From assembly GCF_900105805.1 (NCBI RefSeq), contig NZ_LT629788.1, positions 62,001-126,000 on the forward strand: DNA of 64,000 nucleotides, in the 5' to 3' direction. Shown here one piece after another: positions 8,269-16,899 of the stretch (positions are counted from its first letter, which is position 1; each line of letters starts with the position of its first letter). Made by a program: the position numbers and the translations under genes. The notes under the pieces were generated by a model that saw only the letters and a list, made by a program, of their open reading frames with translations, was not told where the DNA came from and ran no database searches. The stretch comes from Pseudomonas moraviensis. GTDB lineage: Bacteria; Pseudomonadota; Gammaproteobacteria; Pseudomonadales; Pseudomonadaceae.

Positions 8269-10860
8269 TTAGACGACCGGTGCCGGCTCAGCCTTGGCCA
8301 CAGGTTTGGGCAGCGACGACAGGAACGCCATGATCAGCGCTGCCAGATACGGCAGCGACTGCACCAGCAGCATGGTCACCCAGAAGCGCATGTCATTGCT
8401 CGGCATGCCGTTGACCAGGAAAATCCCCAGCGCCGCGCCCCACAGCAACAGCATGATGAACAGCTCTTCACGCGCTTCGCTGATCGCCACCCAGAAACCG
8501 TGGTTGTCGGCGTTTTTCGGCGTGCGGAAGAACGGAATGCTGCTGGTGAAGAAGCCGTACAGCACCGCTTTGGCAATGGTGTGCGACAACGCCAGGCCGG
8601 CCAGTGCCGCGCAGAACGCATCCTTCAGATTCACCCCCACCGCGCGGCGGTAGAGGAAGATGATCTTGCCGACCTTGAACACAAACAGCGCCAGCGGCGG
8701 GATTGCGAAAATCAGCAGCGGCGGATCGACCCGTTGCGGGACGATGATCATCGCCGCCGACCACAACAGCGCGCCGACGGTGAAGAAAATGTTCATGCCA
8801 TCGGCAACCCACGGCAGCCACCCGGCGAGGAAGTGATAACGCTGGCCACGGGTCAGCTCGGTGTCCTTGCCGCGCAGCAGGCTGCGGGTATGACGCTTGA
8901 TGATCTGGATCGCGCCGTAGGCCCAGCGGAAACGCTGTTTCTTGAAGTCGATGAAGGTATCCGGCATCAGGCCCTTGCCGTAGCTGTCGTGGTAATACGC
9001 CGCCGACAGGCCTTTTTCGAACACGCGCAGGCCCAGCTCGGCGTCTTCACAGATGCACCAGTCAGCCCAGCCCAACTCTTCCAGCACCGAGCGGCGGGTC
9101 ATGGTCATGGTTCCGTGCTGAATGATCGCGTCACGGTCGTTGCGGGTGACCATGCCGATGTGGAAGAAACCTTTGTACTCGGCGTAGCAAAGCTTCTTGA
9201 AGGTGCTTTCGTTCTGGTCGCGATAATCCTGCGGCGACTGCACCACGGCGATTTTCGGGTCGGCGAAGTGCGGCACCATGTGCTTGAGCCAGTTCGGGTG
9301 CACGCAGTAATCGGAATCGATCACCGCAATGACTTCGGCGTCCTTGGCGGTGTGCGGGATCAGATAATTCAGCGCGCCGCCCTTGAAACCGGCCAGCGGC
9401 GATACGTGGAAGAACTTGAAGCGCGGGCCCAATGTTTCGCAGTAATCGCGCACCGGTTCCCACACCGCCGGGTCCTTGGTGTTGTTATCGATGATCAGAA
9501 CTTCGAAGTCCGGATAATCGAGCGCGGCCAGTGCATCGAGGGTCTGTTTGACCATCTCCGGCGGCTCGTTGTAGCAGGGCACATGGATCGAGACTTTCGG
9601 CCGGTAGTCCGAGTCGCCAAGCACCGGCAGGAATTCGCGCCGGCGCTTGTGAATCCACACCGCTTCGGCCAGTTCATGGGCCTCGGTGAGCAGGACGATG
9701 AACACCCCGAGCGCACCGAGTGCCAGAAGAAATCCCACCGTGAGGCTGAACCACGTGCTGTATTGCTGGCTGTAGTCGTAACCGATGTACACCAGCACCG
9801 AACCGCACAGGAATGCGATAAAGGTCAGGAACGTCCGGCCGCGCTGGCGCAGGGCCGAGCCGTCGATCATCAGCAGGGTCAGCGACAGCAGCGCCAGCAC
9901 CACCGAGCCGATCGCCAGCACGCGCCATTGCGGAATCGCTACTACCGGGCCTTCGAAATTGAATTTCTGCTGGCGCGCGGCATTGAACACGCCCCAATAG
10001 GCGCCGACGGAACCTTCATCGCTGGCCTTCCACGGCTGGTCGAAGGCTTCGATCACGAAATAGTTGAAGCCCTGGCGATTGAGCTTGTTGACCAGTGTGC
10101 GCAGGTAAATCGCCTGGTCCGCCGGTGAAGCATCGGCACCACCGCGCATGCGCCCGTTGCTCGGCCAGCCGACTTCGGACAGCAGCAGCGGTTTTTTCGG
10201 GAACAGTTTTTTCAGATCGCGGGCGCGGTCGAAGACGAACTGGCCGGCCTTGTCGACGGGAATGAACTCCCAGTAGGGCAGGACGTGGGCGGCGATCAAA
10301 TCAACGTGCTTGGCCAGTTGCGGGTATTTCTCCCAGATGTGCCATTGCTCGGAGGTAGTCACTGGTACCTTGACGGCAGCGCGCACCCGATCCAGCAGAA
10401 CGATCAACGCCTCAGGGGTGATCTCCTCGCGAAACAGTGCCTCGTTGCCGACCACTACCCGCACGACGCTGCGCGAGGTGTTGGCCAGTTCGATGGCTTT
10501 AACGATCTCCCGTTCGTTGCGTTCCTGATCCGGACTGATCCAGATACCGAGGGTGACCCGCAGGCCGAATTCTTCAGCCAGTTTCGGAATGTCTCCCAGC
10601 GAACCGTCGACCGAATAGATACGGATGTTGTCGGTCAGCTTGCTCATGATTTCCAGGTCACGGCGCATCTCGTCGTCCGACGGGTACTGATCCCTTTGGG
10701 GGTACTGCCCCTGCTGGAATGGCGAATACGAGAAGCCGGAGATCTGCTGCGGCCAGTTCGGCGCCGTGACCGGGCGATTGACCAGCGCCCAGAAACCGGT
10801 GAACAGTGCAGCGATGGCCAGCACCACCACCAGGTTGAGTCCAAATTTACGCGATGACAT
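8269..10860 (-). CDS. ndvB: Beta-(1,3)-glucan synthase / glycosyltransferase family 2 (NdvB-like)
   Basis: The 863-residue protein starts at MSSRKFGLNLVVV (10860) with a membrane anchor, continues with a periplasmic GH17-like domain (about 40-320, containing VVGNEALFR and SEVGWPSNG), two further membrane segments, a cytoplasmic GT2 domain with DSDY, CEDAELG and the processive QRFRW motif, and C-terminal membrane helices. It matches the P. aeruginosa NdvB type that makes periplasmic cyclic glucans from UDP-glucose. It stands alone, divergent from tcdA. Substrate assignment is from family knowledge. Confidence 0.85.
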   Translation of the reverse strand: MSSRKFGLNLVVVLAIAALFTGFWALVNRPVTAPNWPQQISGFSYSPFQQGQYPQRDQYPSDDEMRRDLEIMSKLTDNIRIYSVDGSLGDIPKLAEEFGLRVTLGIWISPDQERNEREIVKAIELANTSRSVVRVVVGNEALFREEITPEALIVLLDRVRAAVKVPVTTSEQWHIWEKYPQLAKHVDLIAAHVLPYWEFIPVDKAGQFVFDRARDLKKLFPKKPLLLSEVGWPSNGRMRGGADASPADQAIYLRTLVNKLNRQGFNYFVIEAFDQPWKASDEGSVGAYWGVFNAARQQKFNFEGPVVAIPQWRVLAIGSVVLALLSLTLLMIDGSALRQRGRTFLTFIAFLCGSVLVYIGYDYSQQYSTWFSLTVGFLLALGALGVFIVLLTEAHELAEAVWIHKRRREFLPVLGDSDYRPKVSIHVPCYNEPPEMVKQTLDALAALDYPDFEVLIIDNNTKDPAVWEPVRDYCETLGPRFKFFHVSPLAGFKGGALNYLIPHTAKDAEVIAVIDSDYCVHPNWLKHMVPHFADPKIAVVQSPQDYRDQNESTFKKLCYAEYKGFFHIGMVTRNDRDAIIQHGTMTMTRRSVLEELGWADWCICEDAELGLRVFEKGLSAAYYHDSYGKGLMPDTFIDFKKQRFRWAYGAIQIIKRHTRSLLRGKDTELTRGQRYHFLAGWLPWVADGMNIFFTVGALLWSAAMIIVPQRVDPPLLIFAIPPLALFVFKVGKIIFLYRRAVGVNLKDAFCAALAGLALSHTIAKAVLYGFFTSSIPFFRTPKNADNHGFWVAISEAREELFIMLLLWGAALGIFLVNGMPSNDMRFWVTMLLVQSLPYLAALIMAFLSSLPKPVAKAEPAPVV

Positions 10861-11024
10861 AGCTGTTTCGGGTTCCAAAGGCTGTGGAACGAAGATTCGG
10901 TCGGATAGACGTCCGAGTGGCGCGCATCCTACACCGGTGGTTAACCAGTCGTACAACTGCCGGGAAAATGCCTGACATTGGGCATCCGACTCTGACTTAA
11001 GTTCTTACACTTGTCGCTTGCAGC

Positions 11025-11054
11025 TTAAAACTTGCCGCTGCGTAGCCCTATAAT
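11025..11054 (+). promoter_or_regulatory. Candidate sigma70 promoter of tcdA
   Basis: A -10 box TATAAT (11049-11054) is 18 bp downstream of a weak -35 box TTAAAA (11025-11030). The predicted start is about 20 bp before the tcdA ATG. Confidence 0.5.
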
Positions 11055-11080
11055 GCGCGCCGGTTTTTGGGGTAATGGTC

Positions 11081-11893
11081 ATGAGTACAGAAGATCCGCG
11101 GTTTGCAGGCATCGCCCGTTTGTATGGCATCGAGGGCCTGGAACGCTTGCGCGCTGCCCATGTGGCGATCGTCGGCGTCGGTGGCGTCGGTTCCTGGGCG
11201 GCGGAAGCCATGGCCCGTAGCGGGGTGGGCGAGATCTCGCTGTTCGACCTTGATGACGTCTGCGTCAGCAATGCCAACCGCCAATTGCACGCCTTGGACA
11301 GCACCGTGGGCAAACCCAAGGTCGAGGTGATGGCCGAGCGTCTGCGCGGCATCAATCCTGATTGCACGGTGCACGCCGTGGCCGATTTCGTTACCCGCGA
11401 CACCATGGCCGAATACATCACGCCGAACATCGACTGCGTGATCGACTGCATCGATGCGGTCAACGCCAAAGCGGCGCTGATCGCCTGGTGCAAACGCCGC
11501 AAGATCCAGATCATCACCACCGGTGGCGCGGGCGGGCAGATCGACCCGACGCTGATTCAGGTCTGCGATCTCAACCGCACCTTCAATGATCCGCTGGCCT
11601 CGAAAGTGCGCTCGACCTTGCGCCGTGACTACGGCTTCTCGCGCACCGTGACCCGGCACTACAGCGTGCCGTGTGTGTTCTCCACGGAACAGCTGCGCTA
11701 CCCGAAACCGGACGGCAGCATTTGCCTGCAGAAGAGTTTTGTCGGCGACGGCGTGAAGCTCGACTGCGCCGGCGGGTTCGGCGCGGTGATGATGGTCACG
11801 GCGACGTTCGGCATGGTCGCGGCGACCAAGGCTGTGGACAAGATTGTCGCGGGGGTGCGGCGCCCTGCTGACCGAGTAAAACCTCAGGCTTGA
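11081..11893 (+). CDS. tcdA: tRNA threonylcarbamoyladenosine dehydratase TcdA
   Basis: A 270-residue ThiF/E1-like enzyme with the nucleotide-binding loop IVGVGGVGSW and the following acidic strand LFDLDDV. It cyclises t6A37 of tRNA to ct6A in an ATP-dependent reaction and in E. coli works with the CsdA-CsdE sulfur system. csdA and csdE lie just downstream in convergent orientation, supporting the call. A GGGG ribosome site eight bases before the second ATG favours MSTEDPRF over the first ATG at 11075. Confidence 0.9.
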   Translation: MSTEDPRFAGIARLYGIEGLERLRAAHVAIVGVGGVGSWAAEAMARSGVGEISLFDLDDVCVSNANRQLHALDSTVGKPKVEVMAERLRGINPDCTVHAVADFVTRDTMAEYITPNIDCVIDCIDAVNAKAALIAWCKRRKIQIITTGGAGGQIDPTLIQVCDLNRTFNDPLASKVRSTLRRDYGFSRTVTRHYSVPCVFSTEQLRYPKPDGSICLQKSFVGDGVKLDCAGGFGAVMMVTATFGMVAATKAVDKIVAGVRRPADRVKPQA

Positions 11894-11907
11894 AGTTGAG
11901 GCTGAGG

Positions 11908-11980
11908 GCGCTATCGCGAGCAGGCTCACTCCTACAGGGGAACGCATTCCAAATTGTAGGAGTGAGCCTGCTCGCGATGG
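11908..11980. repeat. REP pair, family 1, copy 3 (reversed arm order)
   Basis: The same REP arms as at 2475, but with the outer ends facing each other: CTATCGCGAGCAGGCTCACT... then TGTAGGAGTGAGCCTGCTCG... separated by about 18 bp. This tail-to-tail arrangement differs from the other three copies. It lies between the convergent tcdA and csdE genes. Confidence 0.85.
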
Positions 11981-11997
11981 CTGCGGAGCAGCCGCTT

Positions 11998-12402
11998 TTA
12001 TTGAGCTAACTCATTCATCCGCGTGAGCACGGCATTGAGGCCATTACTGCGCGAAGGCGACAACTGCCGTGACAGTCCCAGCTGATTGAACCACTCCGGC
12101 AGATCCACCTGTTGCAACTCGGTCGCCGACAAACCGTTGACCCGCAGCAGCAACAACGCCACCAGGCCACGAATCATCCGCGCATCGCTGCTCGCCCTGA
12201 ACTGCCAGTGCCCGTCGCGCAAATCCCCCACCAGCCACACTTGGCTTTCACAGCCATGCACTCGATTGGCCTCGCACTTTTGCGCGTCAGCCAACGGCGG
12301 CAGACGATCACCAAACTGCATCAGCAACCGCGCTCGCTGTTCCCAGCCCGATGCATTCTGAAAAGTCTGCAGCGCTTCGGCTGCTTCAACCGGCAAGCTC
12401 AT
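11998..12402 (-). CDS. csdE: SufE-like sulfur acceptor (CsdE)
   Basis: A 134-residue SufE/CsdE protein. The acceptor Cys is in VHGCESQVWL (Cys in GCES), which takes persulfide sulfur from a cysteine desulfurase. It overlaps the csdA stop by ATGA, so the two are translationally coupled and almost surely work as a pair. CsdE rather than SufE is inferred from the csdA and tcdA neighbourhood. Confidence 0.88.
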   Translation of the reverse strand: MSLPVEAAEALQTFQNASGWEQRARLLMQFGDRLPPLADAQKCEANRVHGCESQVWLVGDLRDGHWQFRASSDARMIRGLVALLLLRVNGLSATELQQVDLPEWFNQLGLSRQLSPSRSNGLNAVLTRMNELAQ

Positions 12403-13604
12403 CGCAACAACTCCAGCGCCTGATCCAGGGCCTCGAAAAAGCGCTCGAGATCTTCCGAATCGTTGTACAGCGCCAGCGACACGCGAATCGCGCCGGCCAG
12501 TTCGAAGCTTTTCATCAGCGGCATGGCGCAGTGATGCCCGGCGCGCACGGCGATGCCCTGTTCGGTCAGCAAGTGCGCGAGATCGGCGTTGTGCACGCCT
12601 TCGACGACGAAACTGGCCAGCGCCAATTGCGGCTTGCCCAGCAGACGAATGCCATTACGAGCAGCGAGGCCGCGCAGCAGATAGTCGTGCAGCGCCGCTT
12701 CGTGGGCCGACACGGCTGGCTGATCCAGCCCGGCCAGATAATCCAGGGTCGCACCGAGGCCAATGACACTGGCAATCGGCGGAGTGCCCGCCTCGAAACC
12801 CAGTGGCGCCGGGCGAAAGCGCGAATCGTGATAGTTGGCGTCCAGCACCATCTCGCCGCCGAATTGCCATGGCTGCACCTGCTCCAGCGCAGCGTTGCGC
12901 CCGAACAGCACACCGAGGCCATCTGGGCCATAGAGCTTATGGCTGGAGAACACATAGAAGTCGCAACCCAGCGCCTGCACATCATGGCGACCGTGCACCA
13001 CACCCTGCGCGCCATCGACCACGGTCAGAGCGTTCTGCGCCTTGGCCATGCCGAGCAAAGCGGTCAGTGGCTGCCAGGCACCCAGCACATTGGACAACTG
13101 GCTGACCGCCAACAAACGGGTGCGCGAGCCGATCAGCTGCACGGCGGCGGCGAGGTCGATCAGGCCGTCTACGTCCAGCGGCAGGATCACCAGCTTCAAG
13201 TTGCGGCGTTGCGCCAGTTGCTGCCACGGCAGCAGGTTGGCGTGATGCTCCAGAGCGCTGATGACAATCTCATCGCCGGGCTCGAACAGATGCTCGAGAC
13301 CGTAAGCCAGCAGATTCAACGCACTGGTGGCGCCGTGGGTGAAAATGATCTGCCCGCTGTCACCCGCGTTCAGCCACTGGGCAACCTTGCGCCGACTGTC
13401 CTCGAACGCCTGCGTGGCGTGGGCGCCGGGCAAGTGTTGCGCGCGATGCACGTTGGCCGAGCCATTGGCGTAGTAATGCGTCAGTGCGTCGAGCAGGGCC
13501 TGGGGTTTTTGCGTGGTGGCGGCGTTGTCCAGATAGGTCTGGTCTTGCCGTTGCAGCGCGGCGATGGCCGGGTAATCGGCGCGCCAGGGGGAGGGAATCA
13601 TCAT
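12399..13604 (-). CDS. csdA: Cysteine desulfurase CsdA
   Basis: A 401-residue class V aminotransferase-fold PLP enzyme. The PLP lysine is in SSHKLYGPDGLG and the catalytic cysteine loop is RAGHHCAMPLM near the C-terminus. It releases sulfur from L-cysteine as an enzyme persulfide passed to CsdE. Two adjacent ATGs (13604 and 13601) are possible starts. The convergent tcdA gene completes the csdA-csdE-tcdA set known from enterobacteria, here rearranged. Confidence 0.9.
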   Translation of the reverse strand: MMIPSPWRADYPAIAALQRQDQTYLDNAATTQKPQALLDALTHYYANGSANVHRAQHLPGAHATQAFEDSRRKVAQWLNAGDSGQIIFTHGATSALNLLAYGLEHLFEPGDEIVISALEHHANLLPWQQLAQRRNLKLVILPLDVDGLIDLAAAVQLIGSRTRLLAVSQLSNVLGAWQPLTALLGMAKAQNALTVVDGAQGVVHGRHDVQALGCDFYVFSSHKLYGPDGLGVLFGRNAALEQVQPWQFGGEMVLDANYHDSRFRPAPLGFEAGTPPIASVIGLGATLDYLAGLDQPAVSAHEAALHDYLLRGLAARNGIRLLGKPQLALASFVVEGVHNADLAHLLTEQGIAVRAGHHCAMPLMKSFELAGAIRVSLALYNDSEDLERFFEALDQALELLR

Positions 13605-13645
13605 GGGTTCAGCCCTGTGAAATTGGGCGGGATGTACGCCAAACC

Positions 13646-13734
13646 TGTAGGAGTGAGCCTGCTCGCGATGACGGTGTGTCAGTCAACGTATCCGCAACGG
13701 ATACACCGCTATCGCGAGCAGGCTCACTCCTACA
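13646..13734. repeat. REPIN, family 1, copy 4
   Basis: Inverted arms as at 2475, with a short A/T-richer centre (TCAACGTATCCGCAAC), between csdA and dapD. Its centre differs from those of copies 1 and 2. Confidence 0.9.
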
Positions 13735-13751
13735 ATCGATCGTCCAGGCGC

Positions 13752-14786
13752 TTAGTTGTGAGCGTGCAGCGCTTCGTTCAGTTCGATCGCCGATTTGTGG
13801 GTCTTGCATTCCACAGCACCGGTTTCCGAATTGCGACGGAACAGCAGGTCAGTCTGACCGGCCAGTTCACGCGCCTTCACCACCTTGACCAGATTGTTGT
13901 GTTCGTCGAGCAGCGCAACCTTGGTGCCGGCGGTCACGTACAGGCCCGACTCGACGGTGTTGCGGTCGCCCAGTGGAATGCCGATACCGGCGTTGGCGCC
14001 GATCAGGCAGCCTTCGCCGACCTTGATCACGATGTTGCCGCCGCCCGACAGGGTGCCCATGGTCGAGCAACCGCCGCCCAGGTCCGAACCCTTGCCGACG
14101 AAGACGCCAGCGGAAACGCGGCCTTCGATCATGCCCGGGCCTTCGGTGCCGGCGTTGAAGTTGATGAAACCTTCGTGCATCACGGTGGTGCCTTCACCGA
14201 CGTAGGCGCCCAGACGCAGACGTGCTGCATCAGCGATACGCACGCCGGCCGGTACGACGTAGTCGGTCATTTTCGGGAACTTGTCCACCGAGAAGACTTC
14301 CAGCAGTTCGCCGCGCAGACGCGCTTCGAGTTGCATTTCCGCCAGTTCGCTCAGGTCGATCGCGCCTTGGCTGGTCCACGCCACGTTCGGCAGCAGCGGG
14401 AAGATACCGGCGAGGCTGACGCCGTGCGGCTTGACCAGGCGGTGCGAGAGCAGATGCAGCTTGAGGTAGGCCTCAGGCGTGGAGGTCAGTTGCGCGTCTT
14501 CGGCCAGCAGGGTGGCGACCAGCGGCTTGTGGCTTTCGGCCAGACGGGTCAGCAGCTTGCCTTGCACGGCATCGATGCCTTTCACCGCTTCGGCCAGTTG
14601 CGCAGCCTGGGCGGTGGTGAAGGTGATGGCCTGGTTGCCTTCGCTGTAACCGAGGATCGGCGCAACCGCCGCGACCAGCTCGGCCGAAGGATTGAGCAGT
14701 GGCTGTGCGTAGAAAACTTCCAGCCAGGCGCCTTGACGGTTCTGGGTGCCGACACCAAAGGCGATGCTGAACAGGGAATTGGACAT
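13752..14786 (-). CDS. dapD: 2,3,4,5-tetrahydropyridine-2,6-dicarboxylate N-succinyltransferase
   Basis: A 344-residue protein of the long Pseudomonas DapD type, with left-handed beta-helix hexapeptide repeats in the C-terminal half (GAYVGEGTTV, GVFVGKGSDLGGG, GCLIGANAGIG). It transfers succinyl from succinyl-CoA to tetrahydrodipicolinate in the lysine/DAP pathway. AGAGG lies seven bases before the ATG. It follows the ArsC-like gene by 31 bp and probably shares its promoter; that promoter region is now next to a prophage. Confidence 0.95.
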   Translation of the reverse strand: MSNSLFSIAFGVGTQNRQGAWLEVFYAQPLLNPSAELVAAVAPILGYSEGNQAITFTTAQAAQLAEAVKGIDAVQGKLLTRLAESHKPLVATLLAEDAQLTSTPEAYLKLHLLSHRLVKPHGVSLAGIFPLLPNVAWTSQGAIDLSELAEMQLEARLRGELLEVFSVDKFPKMTDYVVPAGVRIADAARLRLGAYVGEGTTVMHEGFINFNAGTEGPGMIEGRVSAGVFVGKGSDLGGGCSTMGTLSGGGNIVIKVGEGCLIGANAGIGIPLGDRNTVESGLYVTAGTKVALLDEHNNLVKVVKARELAGQTDLLFRRNSETGAVECKTHKSAIELNEALHAHN

Positions 14787-14817
14787 GTGAATACCTCTAC
14801 GAAGAGTGACGGGCTGC

Positions 14818-15180
14818 TTACTTCAGAGCGGCCGCGTAGATATCTGGCTTGAAGCCAATCAGGGTTCGGTCACCGAGATCGAGCACCGGGCGCTTGATCA
14901 TCGAGGGTTGGGCGAGCATCAGTTCGATGGCTTTCGGCTGGTCGAGATCGGCTTTGCATTCGTCGTCGAGTTTGCGAAAGGTCGTGCCTGCGCGGTTCAA
15001 CACCGTTTGCCAGCCGTGCTCGTCGCACCATTGGGTCAGGTGCTCACGGTCAATACCGGCGGTCTTGTAATCGTGAAAGTCATAGCTGACAGCGTGTTCA
15101 TCGAGCCAGGTGCGCGCCTTTTTCATGGTGTCGCAGGCTTTGATGCCGTAAAGCTGTAAGTGCTTGATTTCATTGGGCAT
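14818..15180 (-). CDS. ArsC/Spx family reductase-like protein (YffB type)
   Basis: A 120-residue thioredoxin-fold ArsC-family protein (LYGIKACDTMKKARTWLDEH near the N-terminus, with a single Cys followed by xxM). Such small YffB/Spx relatives are probable thiol reductases, not proven arsenate reductases. A strong GGGGAGGA ribosome site precedes the ATG at 15180. It is upstream of dapD. The prophage begins within tens of bases of its start codon, and the 5' end of the gene may itself lie on the phage side of the attachment core (see findings). Confidence 0.85.
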   Translation of the reverse strand: MPNEIKHLQLYGIKACDTMKKARTWLDEHAVSYDFHDYKTAGIDREHLTQWCDEHGWQTVLNRAGTTFRKLDDECKADLDQPKAIELMLAQPSMIKRPVLDLGDRTLIGFKPDIYAAALK

Positions 15181-15188
15181 AAAATCCT

Positions 15189-15221
15189 CCCCAAAACTTC
15201 CCCAATATCGCCCCAAAATTT
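15189..15221. promoter_or_regulatory. Three tandem 11-bp repeats, candidate integrase arm sites (attL, P' arm)
   Basis: CCCCAAAACTT, CCCCAATATCG and CCCCAAAATTT start exactly 11 bp apart at 15189, 15200 and 15211, between the integrase 3' end and the host gene. Lambda attL carries three adjacent arm-type Int sites (P'1-P'3) in the same place relative to int. The integrase is lambda-like, with an N-terminal arm-binding domain. The role is inferred from position and periodicity. Confidence 0.5.
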
Positions 15222-15230
15222 AGCCGGTGA

Positions 15231-16334
15231 TTATGCCACGTCGATCCACTCGGCGCCTCGACTGTCGCGGTACACGTCGGTCATTGCGGCCGAGCGGTGT
15301 CCCAGCAGCTTCTGGGCATCACGACCTTCGAGTTCATGAAGGCGCGCGGCAAGCGATCGCTGTTCATGGAAGGACGGCGGTTGCCGCCCGAAAGTTATCC
15401 CCAGCTTCGCGCCGGCTTTGTCCCGAGCCTCGGCAAATGCGGAGCTCAGCGTATCCAGCACTACCGCTTGACCAGCTTTCGCCCGGCCCGCCGCCTGTGC
15501 ATGATGCACCAGGTGTTGTGACAGAACGCGATCGCGGCATTGCTTGATGACGGTTGATAGGTCCAACCCGACCGAGTCAAGCCGCAGCTCGGTGCTGATG
15601 CGCAGGCGCGCGCCGGTCTTGGACTGCACGACATGCAGGAAGCCGTCGTGCACATCCTTGAACAGCATCGAGGCGATATCGTCCCGGCGCTGGCCGGTCA
15701 GCACTGCCAGCTCCATTGCCCTGCGAAGCCATGGCTTCGTCGCCTCAGCGTAAATCGCCTGCCACAGTTCCAGCGTCAGCCGTTCGCGCTTGATGTTCAC
15801 CCGCGCCGCCTTCGTCAGCTCGACCGGGTTGGTGTCTGCCCACCCCCGCGCCTGAGCCTCGGCGAACACGTCTCGCAACAGCGAGCGCATCGCCCTGGCC
15901 ATTTGCGCCTTTCCTTCTTTGGCCATACCTGTAAGGTAATCGGCCACATCCATCGTGGTGATTTCCTTTATCCCTTTCGAACCGAACTCGGCGTCAAGCC
16001 GGTTTATCCGCATGCGCACGTTTTTGTTGCTGCTTGCGGACAGCTTGCGCTCGGCGAACAGCTCGCGGTATTCATCCAGCCATTCCGAGAACAGTTTGCC
16101 CGGTGCTGGCGCCGGCGCACTGATGCGCTCGGTCAGCGTTGGCTTGATGGCGTCGGCGTGATTCGCAGCGACCGCCTCACGGATCGCTGATTCTTTGTCC
16201 TTGCCCAGACCGAACACGCGACCACTGATCGGGTCGCGGTAGGTGTAATAGGTGCCGCCGTTGCGTGCGTCGGTCTTGCGGTAGAGATTCGGGGGAAGAT
16301 CCTTTGACCCTGTGTTACGCGGCCTGGGCGCCAT
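15231..16334 (-). CDS. int: Lambda-type tyrosine integrase
   Basis: A 367-residue site-specific recombinase. The N-terminal arm-DNA-binding domain (DLPPNLYRK near 12, then TYRDPISGRVFGLGKD) and core-binding domain precede a catalytic domain with Arg216 (TGQRRDD), Lys239, His323 and Arg326 (HEQRSLAARLH), His346 (LLGHRS) and nucleophile Tyr355. All catalytic residues are intact. It overlaps the excisionase by 20 bp, as in lambda. It catalyses integration and, with Xis, excision. It ends 50 bp from the host gene, marking the left prophage boundary. Confidence 0.95.
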   Translation of the reverse strand: MAPRPRNTGSKDLPPNLYRKTDARNGGTYYTYRDPISGRVFGLGKDKESAIREAVAANHADAIKPTLTERISAPAPAPGKLFSEWLDEYRELFAERKLSASSNKNVRMRINRLDAEFGSKGIKEITTMDVADYLTGMAKEGKAQMARAMRSLLRDVFAEAQARGWADTNPVELTKAARVNIKRERLTLELWQAIYAEATKPWLRRAMELAVLTGQRRDDIASMLFKDVHDGFLHVVQSKTGARLRISTELRLDSVGLDLSTVIKQCRDRVLSQHLVHHAQAAGRAKAGQAVVLDTLSSAFAEARDKAGAKLGITFGRQPPSFHEQRSLAARLHELEGRDAQKLLGHRSAAMTDVYRDSRGAEWIDVA

Positions 16335-16557
16335 TGCGTGCTCTCTCTATTCTGCTGATCAGGCTGCCGCCGACAATGCGGATTGGTTGCTGGTCAGGTT
16401 CCTGATAGTGGGCGTTGGAGTCTACATAGTAGCTGCGCCCGTGCTTCACCGGTGCTGGCGCGATCCGGCCTTCGCGCGCCCATTTACGCAACGTGTTGGG
16501 GCTGGGCGGCGTCTTGAACTCGGCCGCCGCCCATTCATCCAGGGTGACTTTGCTCAT
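16315..16557 (-). CDS. xis: Excisionase (Xis)
   Basis: An 80-residue protein (starting MSKVTLDEWAAAEF at 16557) with a winged-helix Xis fold pattern: LRKWAREGRI followed by APAPVKHGRSYYV closely parallels lambda Xis. It directs the integrase to excise the prophage. Its 3' end overlaps int by 20 bp, so the two are probably co-translated from the leftward early transcript. Confidence 0.85.
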   Translation of the reverse strand: MSKVTLDEWAAAEFKTPPSPNTLRKWAREGRIAPAPVKHGRSYYVDSNAHYQEPDQQPIRIVGGSLISRIERARNGAQAA

Positions 16558-16600
16558 GTGATGCTCCATGCCGCGCGTGGCGGCAGAAGGTGGTGATGGG

Positions 16601-16849
16601 TTATGCAGGCAGCAAGCCTTTTGCTTTTGCTTCTGCCCTGCACTGCTCGCGAAACTCTCGAGCTTTTTCGATTGCTTGCTGTTTGCTGGCGGCCTTCCAG
16701 GTGGGGCCGACTTGGATGAACTTGCCGCGCAGCTTGCCGCACCAATGCTTCACGAAGTCGCCGTTCTCGATCTGGCAGATGGTGCCGGCGGATGCTCTCG
16801 GCGCCGTCGCGTAATCCACCAGCTTCTGGTCGTACGTTAATTCGGGCAT
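16601..16849 (-). CDS. Phage hypothetical protein
   Basis: An 82-residue basic protein starting MPELTYDQKLVDYA at 16849. It has two Cys (CQIENGDF and HWCGK) and a basic C-terminal helix (KAREFREQCRAEAKAKG). I do not recognise a family. It lies in the leftward early operon just before xis, where lambdoid phages carry small accessory genes. Confidence 0.6.
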   Translation of the reverse strand: MPELTYDQKLVDYATAPRASAGTICQIENGDFVKHWCGKLRGKFIQVGPTWKAASKQQAIEKAREFREQCRAEAKAKGLLPA

Positions 16850-16899
16850 GCGGATTCCTCGCCCGCCGTACACCGGCAGGCTGTTGAGTTGGGGAGGGG

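Noticed and set aside
12351..14852. An 833-codon plus-strand frame opposite csdA and dapD
   Set aside because: It runs through two well-supported minus-strand genes and a REPIN; composition is that of an antisense shadow.
15181..15260. tRNA gene as integration target
   Set aside because: No cloverleaf or conserved TTCGA loop is visible near the left prophage junction.
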